Shown here: piece by piece, positions 33,180 to 40,585 of the stretch
Numbering within the stretch: the stretch's first letter is position 1
How the letters are laid out: each line of letters begins with the position of its first letter
From: Aeromicrobium sp. Root344
GTDB taxonomy: Bacteria; Actinomycetota; Actinomycetes; Propionibacteriales; Nocardioidaceae
Direction: 5' to 3'
DNA length: 64,000 nucleotides
Assembly (NCBI RefSeq): GCF_001425755.1
Contig: NZ_LMDH01000001.1
Span: forward strand, 2,514,167-2,578,166
Made by a program: the position numbers and the translations under genes
Notes under the pieces: model-generated
What the model was told of the DNA's origin: nothing
Database searches by the model: none
The model's input: the letters and a program-made list of their open reading frames with translations, nothing else

Positions 33180-35927
33180 ATGAGCTCGGACGATGAAGCA
33201 CGCCTTGCCGCGGAGCAGCGAGCACGGGTGCTCATCGACGCCCAGCTCGTTTCGGCGGGGTGGGCCGTCCAGGACAAGAAGGGCCTCAACCTGTTCGCAT
33301 CCGCCGGCGTAGCCGTCCGCGAGGTCGTGATGGCGGCCGGGCACGGCCGTGCCGACTATCTCCTGTACGTCGACAAGCGTGCGGTCGGAGTGATTGAGGC
33401 CAAACCGGTCGGGACAACATTGTCGGGTGTCGAGTGGCAGTCGGCGATGTACGCGGAGGGGTTGCCCGCCGAGGTACGCCTCAAAGCCCTGACCGTCGAA
33501 GGTCGCTTGCCGTTCGTGTTCGAAGCCTCGGGTACGGAGACTCACTTCACCAATGGGTACGACCCAGACGCGCGGGCGCGCCGCTTGTTCCATTTCCCGA
33601 AGCCGTCAACGCTTGCCCGGATTCTGCGCGACGCCGAGGCCAACGAGAACGCCGCCACGTGGCGGGCCAAGGTTCGCGCATTGCCGGTGCTCGACCAGGC
33701 GCCCATGCGTCCGGCGCAGATCACCGCGATCGAGGGCATTGAGCGGAGCCTCGCCGAGCAACGGTTTGACCGGAGCCTCGTGCAGATGGCCACAGGTGCG
33801 GGCAAGACGTTCACTGCGGTCACCGAGGCCTATCGGCTGCTCAAGCACGGTGGGTTCACCCGGATCCTGTTCCTGGTGGATCGCAACAACCTGGCCGACC
33901 AGACGCTTGCGGAGTTCCAGAACTACCGTGCGCCGGATGATGGGCGCCGATTCACCGAGATCTACAACGTCGACAAGCTCACCAGCGCCGGGATGCTGGG
34001 CTCCTCGTCAGTGGTGATTTCCACGATCCAACGCGTCTTCAAGGTGCTCCGCGGCGAGAATGTGACCACTGGCGACGACCCGGGCTTGGACGACTTCGTG
34101 CCCGACGCTCCGGTGACCGTGGCCTACAACTCCGAGATGCCGCCCGAGACATTCGACTTGGTCATCGTCGACGAGGCTCATCGGAGCATCTACGGGGTGT
34201 GGCGAGGCGTGCTCGACTACTTCGATGCTCATGTCATTGGATTGACCGCGACTCCGGGCAAGCAGACTTTCGGCTTCTTCCAGCAGAACCTAGTCTCTGA
34301 ATACACCTACCCGCAGTCGGTGGCCGACCGGGTCAATGTCGATTTCGACCTCTACCGGATCCGCACGGAGATCAGCGGGCACGGAAGCAACATCGAGGCC
34401 GGCACGATCGTTCCGAAGGTCGACCGTCGTACACGTGTCCAACGTCTGGAAGCGCTAGACGAAGATTTCGAGTACACCCACAAGCAGCTGGACCGCGCTG
34501 TGACGGCCAAGTCGCAGATCCGCACTGTGCTCGAGACGTTTCGGGATCGGCTCTTCACGGAGATCTTTCCCGGTCGTTCGGCTGTGCCGAAGACGCTAAT
34601 CTTCGCCAAGGATGACGCACACGCCGAGGAGATCGTCACCACCGTGCGGGAGGTGTTCGGCAAGGGCAACGACTTCGCCGCCAAGATCACCTACGCCGCC
34701 CGCGACCCCAAGGGCCACCTCCAGGCGTTCCGCACCAGTCCGACGCTGCGGATCGCGGTCACCGTCGACATGATCGCCACTGGCACCGACGTGAAGCCGT
34801 TGGAGTGCGTCTTCTTCATGCGCGACGTTCGCTCGGCGCAATACTTCGAGCAGATGAAGGGCCGCGGAGCTCGCACCATAGCGCCAGCAGACTTCCAGGC
34901 CGTCACTCCCGACGCCGCGGCGAAGACGCGGTTCGTCATCGTCGATGCCGTTGGAGTGACCGAACACGACTTCGTTGATCCGCCGCTCAACCGCGACAAG
35001 TCCGTGCCATTGAAGAAGCTGCTCGACAAGGCCGCAGCACTCAACCTCACTGAGGACGAGGCCGCGACCCTCGCGTCACGCCTGGCAAAACTTGAGCTTG
35101 AGCTGACCCAGGAGGAACGCGCCGAGCTCGACGCCGTGGCCGGATCGCCTGTGCGCGACGTGGTCTGGGGACTTGTCGATGCCGTCGACCCCGACGTGCA
35201 GGCCAAGCACATCGGCGCTGGTGGATCGCTGGTCGACCTCATTGACACCGCCATCGAGCCGATCGCCGCCAACCCGGCACTACGGCAGCGCATCCTCGAA
35301 CTGCGCGCCACGCACGACAGGGTCATCGATGAGGTGAGCAAGGATGTGTTGCTGGACGCCCACGGGGTCGTTGACCCCGGGCGCGCCAAATCGATCGTCG
35401 ACTCCTGGCGCGCGTACCTCGACGAGCACCGCAGCGAGATCACCGCCATCCAACTCATCGGCGAAGCCAAGAAACGCCGGATCGCGTTCGACGACATCCG
35501 CGAGCTCGCCGACCGGATCGCCCGCCCGCCCTACAACTGGACACCAGACATCATCTGGGATGCCTATGTGGCGATCGAGGCGCCCAACGTGCGCCAGACT
35601 CCGCAGCACACGCTGACAGATTTGGTATCGCTGCTGCGCTATACGGTCGGTACCGACGACGAGCTCGTCCCGTACGCCGACCGCGTCCATGAGAAGTACG
35701 CCGGCTGGCTCATCCAGCAGGACCAGGCCGGCGTGACCTTCGGCGACAAGGAAAGGTGGTGGCTCGACCGCATGGTCTCCGTGATTGCGTCGTCCGCTGG
35801 AATCACGGCAGATGACCTCGACGACGCCCCTTTCTCCGAACGAGGCGGAACCGATGGCGCCCTCCGCGACCTCGGCGACCGCACGGCCGATCTCATCAAT
35901 GAACTCAACACGGAGCTCACCGCGTGA
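33180..35927 (+). CDS. hsdR: Type I restriction enzyme, R subunit
   Basis: A 915-residue motor/nuclease subunit. The N-terminal nuclease site is D59 (GRADYLLYVD) with E73-x-K75 (VIEAKP). The translocase has Walker A in MATGAGKTFTA (K209), the DEAH box VDEAHRS (D331-H334), GLTATPG, and later IAVTVDMIATGTDVKPLECV and MKGRGARTI, motifs of SF2 helicases. A helical C-terminal region (about 640-915) mediates assembly with HsdM/HsdS. It is the first gene of a four-gene operon and overlaps hsdS by 4 bp. The layout is most like EcoEI/EcoAI-type R subunits. Confidence 0.95.
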   Translation: MSSDDEARLAAEQRARVLIDAQLVSAGWAVQDKKGLNLFASAGVAVREVVMAAGHGRADYLLYVDKRAVGVIEAKPVGTTLSGVEWQSAMYAEGLPAEVRLKALTVEGRLPFVFEASGTETHFTNGYDPDARARRLFHFPKPSTLARILRDAEANENAATWRAKVRALPVLDQAPMRPAQITAIEGIERSLAEQRFDRSLVQMATGAGKTFTAVTEAYRLLKHGGFTRILFLVDRNNLADQTLAEFQNYRAPDDGRRFTEIYNVDKLTSAGMLGSSSVVISTIQRVFKVLRGENVTTGDDPGLDDFVPDAPVTVAYNSEMPPETFDLVIVDEAHRSIYGVWRGVLDYFDAHVIGLTATPGKQTFGFFQQNLVSEYTYPQSVADRVNVDFDLYRIRTEISGHGSNIEAGTIVPKVDRRTRVQRLEALDEDFEYTHKQLDRAVTAKSQIRTVLETFRDRLFTEIFPGRSAVPKTLIFAKDDAHAEEIVTTVREVFGKGNDFAAKITYAARDPKGHLQAFRTSPTLRIAVTVDMIATGTDVKPLECVFFMRDVRSAQYFEQMKGRGARTIAPADFQAVTPDAAAKTRFVIVDAVGVTEHDFVDPPLNRDKSVPLKKLLDKAAALNLTEDEAATLASRLAKLELELTQEERAELDAVAGSPVRDVVWGLVDAVDPDVQAKHIGAGGSLVDLIDTAIEPIAANPALRQRILELRATHDRVIDEVSKDVLLDAHGVVDPGRAKSIVDSWRAYLDEHRSEITAIQLIGEAKKRRIAFDDIRELADRIARPPYNWTPDIIWDAYVAIEAPNVRQTPQHTLTDLVSLLRYTVGTDDELVPYADRVHEKYAGWLIQQDQAGVTFGDKERWWLDRMVSVIASSAGITADDLDDAPFSERGGTDGALRDLGDRTADLINELNTELTA

Positions 35928-37186
35928 CTTGGCCGATTGTCCCCTTGTCCGAGCTCCTCGCCTCCCCGCTAGCCAATGGCCGATCCGTTCCGACCCAGGC
36001 CGGTGGCTTTCCAGTTTTGAGGCTTACCGCGCTCCGCAATGGAACGATCGATCTCAACGAACGTAAAGGAGGGGCGTGGACACGGGAGGACGCAGAACGT
36101 TTCCTCGTCCGCGCGGGCGACTTCCTCATCGCGCGTGGCAACGGCAGCTTGAACCTTGTTGGTAGGGGAGGGCTAGTCGGCTCGGATCCAGATCTGGTTG
36201 CTTTCCCTGACACGATGATCCGAGTACGACCAGACACGACCCGGCTCGAACCGCGCTACCTCGCAGCGGCGTGGACTGCACCGGCGACTCGCACACAAAT
36301 TGAAGACTCGGCCCGTACGACCGCCGGGATCTACAAGATCAATCAGGCGCATCTGGGCGCCATCCGGATTCCCGTCCCGCCTCTCGCTGAGCAGCGCCGC
36401 GTGGTCGAGCTCGTTGCGGACCACCTCTCCCGACTCGATGCCGCTGATGTACAACTCGCCGTTGGGCTCCATCGAGTCGATTCCCTGCGCGTGGCCTCGA
36501 TGCGGCGAGCGTTGGGCGCACAACCGGATTGGGAAGTCGCTCCGATAGGCAACTGGCTAGATTCATCGATTGGAGGACTGTGGGGAAATCCGCCTGGGAC
36601 AGACGAAATTGACGTTCGAGTCGTCCGCGTAACCGAAATGAAGGCCTGGGGTCGGATTGCGCCAGGTACCGCGGCTGTGCGGTCGATCACAGCGCGCCAG
36701 TTGGCCGGCCGTGCGCTTGAAGAGGGCGACCTACTCCTCGAGAAGTCAGGTGGAGGCCCGAAGACGCCGGTAGGTCGAGTCGGCTTAATTGAGTCGCTGC
36801 CAGAGCCGTCCATCTGCGCGAATTTCATGCAATTGATGCGACCCGATAGGAGCCGGGTGAATCCGCGATTCCTTTACTACACGCTGAACGCCTTCCACCT
36901 TTCGGGCGGGACAGCACCAATGCAGACGGCTTCTACCAATATCCGTAATATCAAGGCGTCCGAGTATCTCCGAGTGGAGGTCGCGCTTCCTAGCCTCGAA
37001 CAACAGGAGAGGCTCGTTACACAAATCCAGGCCGAGCAGGACGCCGCAGATCGGCTTGCAAGGGCGGTCGTCGCAATGCAAATCCGCAACGCTGGGCTTC
37101 GAAGATCGCTGCTCGCAGCTGCGTTTTCGGGTCGGCTTTCGGCTGGCCGATGGGACCTCTACCGCGACCAGGAGGCAGCGGAATGA
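35924..37186 (+). CDS. hsdS: Type I restriction enzyme, specificity subunit
   Basis: A 420-residue HsdS with two target-recognition domains, each followed by a conserved helix. TRD1 (about 1-150) ends at GIYKINQAHLGAIRIPVPPL and AEQRRVVELVADHLSRLDAA. TRD2 (about 190-365) ends at NIRNIKASEYLRVEVALPSL and EQQERLVTQIQAEQDAADRL. The two repeats define a bipartite target site that cannot be read from sequence. It overlaps hsdR and mrr by 4 bp each. Visibly more A/T-rich codons in TRD2 suggest domain exchange. Confidence 0.94.
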   Translation: MTWPIVPLSELLASPLANGRSVPTQAGGFPVLRLTALRNGTIDLNERKGGAWTREDAERFLVRAGDFLIARGNGSLNLVGRGGLVGSDPDLVAFPDTMIRVRPDTTRLEPRYLAAAWTAPATRTQIEDSARTTAGIYKINQAHLGAIRIPVPPLAEQRRVVELVADHLSRLDAADVQLAVGLHRVDSLRVASMRRALGAQPDWEVAPIGNWLDSSIGGLWGNPPGTDEIDVRVVRVTEMKAWGRIAPGTAAVRSITARQLAGRALEEGDLLLEKSGGGPKTPVGRVGLIESLPEPSICANFMQLMRPDRSRVNPRFLYYTLNAFHLSGGTAPMQTASTNIRNIKASEYLRVEVALPSLEQQERLVTQIQAEQDAADRLARAVVAMQIRNAGLRRSLLAAAFSGRLSAGRWDLYRDQEAAE

Positions 37187-38214
37187 ACACTATGTGGGGT
37201 ATTCACAATGATGCTCTTGGAGCTGAATTGGTCGAGAAGAGTTTTGTGTCCATCGGGTGGGAAGAGATTCCGGACCTGCGCACGATTGGGGGTGACCGAT
37301 CTCTGTTGAAGGACGTCGTGCGGCGGACGTACCCACACATCAAGCCGGGGGCCGTTCCTGTTTGGGCAGGAACCCTCTATCGATTCGGCTTTGAGATGCA
37401 AAAGGGTGATCTCATTGTCGCGCCCTACAGGCCGGATAGCACTCTGAACTTTGGGTTAGTAGACGGTGACTATCAGTATCGCTCGGACGTCTCAAGGCAT
37501 CCTCACCGCAGGAAGGTTCGGTGGCTTAGAACGGGTGTGGCGCGCGGACTCTTCCCGCAAGCTGCCCTCTACGAGATCGGATCAGCCGTGACGCTGTTCC
37601 AGGTGCGCAAGCACGCAGACATATTTCGGCAGTTCCTAGAGACGTCATCGGAAGAGGTCTTCGAGAAGGCGACCACCCCGTCGATAGTTCCTGAAGACGA
37701 CTCGTCGACTACCGTCGAAGACGAGCCCAACGCTGATCGGATCGAGCAACACACCCGCGATTTCATAGTGGGCGTGCTACTACGCGAGTTGTCGCACGAG
37801 GAGTTCGAGCACTTCACTGCTGATCTTCTTCGAAGTATGGGCTACCAGGCTCGAGTCACCGCTTTCAGCGCCGACGGGGGTGTCGATGTCATCGCACACA
37901 AGGATCCTCTTGGCCTCGAGCCACCCTTAATCAAGGTGCAGTGCAAACACTCGACCAGTACTCAGAGCCGGCCTGATGTCCAGCGGCTGATTGGCACACT
38001 TTCAAGTGGCGAGGTGGGCTTGTTCGTGACGCTCGGCACGTTCAGCAAGGACGCCGTTGACTTGGAAAGAGAAAGGCAGAATCTGCGTCTGTTCGGCGGC
38101 GCAGATATTACTCGTTTGACCCTCCAGAACTACGATCAACTCCCAGCCCGGTGGAGACAGCTCCTGCCGCTTCGCCCTCTGCTCGTAGTGGACCGACCTC
38201 CGGAGTCGCAATGA
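37183..38214 (+). CDS. mrr: Mrr-type restriction endonuclease embedded in the type I operon
   Basis: A 343-residue protein. Residues ~200-315 form an Mrr catalytic domain: E209 region, D235 in ADGGVDVIAHKD and Q253-C-K255 in IKVQCKHST, the D-(Q)xK site of PD-(D/E)XK enzymes that cut methylated DNA. The N-terminal ~120 residues (MWGIHNDALGAEL ... MQKGDLIVAPYR ... HRRKVRWL) look like a PUA/EVE-type domain that may read modified bases. The start ATG 37183 has GGAGG 7 nt upstream and overlaps the hsdS stop (ATGA). Its own stop overlaps hsdM the same way. An Mrr gene between hsdS and hsdM is unusual and would have to tolerate HsdM methylation. Confidence 0.88.
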   Translation: MNTMWGIHNDALGAELVEKSFVSIGWEEIPDLRTIGGDRSLLKDVVRRTYPHIKPGAVPVWAGTLYRFGFEMQKGDLIVAPYRPDSTLNFGLVDGDYQYRSDVSRHPHRRKVRWLRTGVARGLFPQAALYEIGSAVTLFQVRKHADIFRQFLETSSEEVFEKATTPSIVPEDDSSTTVEDEPNADRIEQHTRDFIVGVLLRELSHEEFEHFTADLLRSMGYQARVTAFSADGGVDVIAHKDPLGLEPPLIKVQCKHSTSTQSRPDVQRLIGTLSSGEVGLFVTLGTFSKDAVDLERERQNLRLFGGADITRLTLQNYDQLPARWRQLLPLRPLLVVDRPPESQ

Positions 38215-39683
38215 CCAGCATGGCCTCACCTGACTCCCGACGCTTGGTCGACAAGCTCTGGTCGTACTGCAACGTGCTGCGCGATGACGGCGTCGGGGTC
38301 ATCGAGTACACGGAGCAACTCACCTACCTGCTGTTCTTGAAGATGGCGCACGAGCGGGCCAGCAGGAAGCTGAACCCGCAGCAGATCGTCCCGGCCGAGT
38401 ACTCGTGGCAGAAGCTCCTTGACTCCGAGGGCACCGAGCTCGAGGTCGCCTACAGCGAGATCCTCGTGGGGCTCGCGCAGCAGCCCGGCACGCTCGGGAC
38501 AATCTTCCGTAAGGCGCAGAACCGGATCCAAGATCCCGCGAAGCTGAAGCGGCTGATTGTGGACCTGATCGACCAAGAGAACTGGTCGGCCTCCGGCACT
38601 GACCTCAAAGGCGACGCCTATGAAGAACTCCTGTCCAAAGGCGCGTCCGACAAGGGCTCGGGTGCTGGTCAGTACTTCACACCGCGCGACCTGATTGCCG
38701 GCATCGTCGATGTGATCGACGCCAGGCCTGACGACACGGTCGTCGACCCAGCTTGCGGCACCGGCGGATTCCTGCTCGTAGCTTACGAACACGCCGCACG
38801 CGACGCCGAATCACTCACGCCAACACTGCGCGCACACCTGAGCGACGGCTTCGCGACTGGGTTCGAACTGGTCGACGGGACAGCTCGACTCGCCGCGATG
38901 AACCTACTGCTGCACGGTATCGGGAGCGCCGATGGGGACTCGCTGATCAAGGTCCGCGACGCGCTCATCGCTGATCCTGGTGAACGTTGGTCGGTGGTGC
39001 TGTCCAACCCGCCTTTCGGGACCTCGTCCAGCGTCCCGGTGGAGCGACAGGACTTCGTCGCCACTACCTCCAACAAGCAGCTCAACTTCGTCCAACATAT
39101 CATGACGATCCTCGACATCAACGGTCGCGCGGCCGTCGTGCTTCCCGACAACGTGCTATTCGAAGGGGGTGCTGGCGAGACGCTGCGCCGCAAGTTGCTG
39201 GCCGACTACGACCTGCATACGATGCTGCGGCTGCCGACCGGCATCTTCTACGCCCAGGGTGTGAAGGCGAACGTTCTGTTCTTCGACAAGAAGCCGGCGT
39301 CCGAGCGGCCGTGGACGTCGAAGCTGTGGGTCTACGACCTGCGCACCAACCAGCACTTCACGCTCAAGCAAAACCCTTTGCGACGCCGTCACCTCGATGA
39401 GTTCGTGGAGGTCTATCTGCCCAACAAGGCTCGCGACGAGCGCGTTGAGTCGGAGCGCTGGAAGTCGTTTTCTTACGACGAGCTGATCGCGCGCGACAAG
39501 GTCAACCTCGACATCACCTGGCTTCGCGATGAGACGCTCGAAGACGTCGACAACCTGCCGGCGCCCGAGATTATTGCTCGCGAGATCGTCGAGGACCTAA
39601 CTGCCGCGCTCGTCGAGTTCGAAGCCGTAGCGTCCGCACTGGAGAGTCGGGTGCAAAGCGACACGAGTGCCGGGACCGAGTGA
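38211..39683 (+). CDS. hsdM: Type I restriction enzyme, modification (DNA N6-adenine methyltransferase) subunit
   Basis: A 490-residue HsdM. The N-terminal helical domain starts LVDKLWSYCNVLRDDGVGVI. SAM-binding motif I is D179-PACGTGGF and catalytic motif IV is N266-PPF in LSNPPFGTSSS, a gamma-class N6-adenine methyltransferase order. GAGQYFTPRDLIAGIVDVID is the classic HsdM sequence before motif I. It is the last gene of the operon, 4-bp overlap with mrr. It methylates host sites to protect them from HsdR. The stop lies ~40 bp before the right arm repeats. Confidence 0.95.
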   Translation: MTSMASPDSRRLVDKLWSYCNVLRDDGVGVIEYTEQLTYLLFLKMAHERASRKLNPQQIVPAEYSWQKLLDSEGTELEVAYSEILVGLAQQPGTLGTIFRKAQNRIQDPAKLKRLIVDLIDQENWSASGTDLKGDAYEELLSKGASDKGSGAGQYFTPRDLIAGIVDVIDARPDDTVVDPACGTGGFLLVAYEHAARDAESLTPTLRAHLSDGFATGFELVDGTARLAAMNLLLHGIGSADGDSLIKVRDALIADPGERWSVVLSNPPFGTSSSVPVERQDFVATTSNKQLNFVQHIMTILDINGRAAVVLPDNVLFEGGAGETLRRKLLADYDLHTMLRLPTGIFYAQGVKANVLFFDKKPASERPWTSKLWVYDLRTNQHFTLKQNPLRRRHLDEFVEVYLPNKARDERVESERWKSFSYDELIARDKVNLDITWLRDETLEDVDNLPAPEIIAREIVEDLTAALVEFEAVASALESRVQSDTSAGTE

Positions 39684-39723
39684 TGATCTGTCGGGCAGAG
39701 TGTCCTCGGCCGATCACCCAGCG

Positions 39724-39815
39724 GTCCGCAAACAGTCCGCAAGAAGTTCGAAAACAGTCGAATTTGACCAACATTGACAAACTGATGAAGGGCGACGTTT
39801 CCGCAGGTCAGAGGC
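39724..39815 (+). repeat. Right arm-type recombinase or excisionase sites
   Basis: Two copies of GTCCGCAA (39724-39731 and 39735-39742) within a 22-bp segment identical to the left end, followed by CGCAGGTCAGAGGC (39802-39815), also identical to the left end. All are in direct orientation. Distances to the core are longer here than at the left end, so the two arms are not mirror images. Confidence 0.7.
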
Positions 39816-39858
39816 ACTTTTCAACCGTTTCCAGTAGGAGCCAAAAACCCCAACTTCT

Positions 39859-39882
39859 GTTCCGCTTCAACGTCTGAATCGC
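39859..39882 (+). repeat. Right attachment core (attR)
   Basis: A 24-bp exact copy of 21839-21862, including the last codons and TGA of ychF, in the same orientation. It has no coding context here and is thus the displaced original 3' end of ychF. The 312-bp stretch 39684-39995 holds only this, the right arm repeats and the promoter region of the next gene. Confidence 0.9.
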
Positions 39883-39995
39883 TGCGCAACCGCAGGACCC
39901 GACCGCAGGGCATGTTCTCGGCGATGCCAGTGAGAAAGCATGTTTGTGTGCTTCCATGAGGTCGAGGTGGAGGGACTCACCGAGAGGATCTCCAC

Positions 39996-40517
39996 ATGAA
40001 GCTGCTTCGTATCGGCACGGCCGCCGTGGCAGGCATGGCGTGTGCCTTCGCGCTCACCGCCCCGGCTGACGCCGCCCGGCCTCCGTCACACCCCGGCGGC
40101 AAGCCCCCTGGAGCCGGCCCGGCGTCGCAGTGCACGCGCGGCGGCTATGCCAACTATCAGACGACGAGCGGCGCCCGGTTCGCCACCGCTACCGAGTGCA
40201 CCAAGTACGTCGCGGGTGGTGGAGTCCTCGTCCCCGTGCCGGTCGGATTCGTCAGCGTGACGCTGCAAGCCACGCCGAACCCGGACTTCTGCAAGGTGTT
40301 GATCTCGGGTCAGGGCTTCACGCCATTGACCACGTACGACGCCGAGATCCTGTGGACCGACCGGCTAGGTAGCCAGGGCTACATCGGCAACTACGCAACC
40401 ACTGATGCTGCAGGCTCGTTCATCGACAATGACACGTACATCTACACGGCACCGGGAGAGAACCTGACGGTGACGGTCGGTGGCGTCACGTCGGCGCCGG
40501 TGCCGGAGCAGTGCTGA
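39996..40517 (+). CDS. Secreted protein of unknown function
   Basis: A 173-residue exported protein with signal peptide MKLLRIGTAAVAGMACAFAL and likely cleavage after ADAA. The mature part opens with a glycine/proline-rich stretch (RPPSHPGGKPPGAGPAS). Four mature cysteines (two near the start, one in NPDFCKVLISGQGF, one terminal) could form two disulfides. The second half looks like a beta-sandwich. No family is recognised. It lies just outside attR, so before insertion of the element it directly followed ychF. Confidence 0.7.
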   Translation: MKLLRIGTAAVAGMACAFALTAPADAARPPSHPGGKPPGAGPASQCTRGGYANYQTTSGARFATATECTKYVAGGGVLVPVPVGFVSVTLQATPNPDFCKVLISGQGFTPLTTYDAEILWTDRLGSQGYIGNYATTDAAGSFIDNDTYIYTAPGENLTVTVGGVTSAPVPEQC

Positions 40518-40585
40518 GTCGCAAGTAGGACGCAGGGTGGTGCAGGGGCCGGCGGTGGAGGAAGACCGCCGGCCCCAGCTCGGTG

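Larger units (their letters stand above)
21839..39882. mobile_element. 18-kb integrative mobilizable element with defence cargo, inserted at the 3' end of ychF
   Basis: The element is bounded by a 24-bp exact direct repeat (21839-21862 and 39859-39882) that covers the last codons and stop of ychF. Just inside each end are matching arm-type repeats. Between them are a tyrosine integrase, an excisionase-like protein, a MobF relaxase, and genes for restriction or other nuclease systems. No type IV secretion or replication genes are seen, so transfer would need a helper. The flanking genes (ychF and a secreted protein) are ordinary chromosomal ones. Base and codon use inside is mixed: the PIN/DUF262/ATPase block is visibly richer in A/T at third positions than the integrase and relaxase. 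Confidence 0.9.

Noticed and set aside
39684..39995. Possible short gene at the right end of the element
   Set aside because: The stretch is accounted for by arm repeats, the attR core and upstream region of the next gene; the only open frames are short and without similarity.
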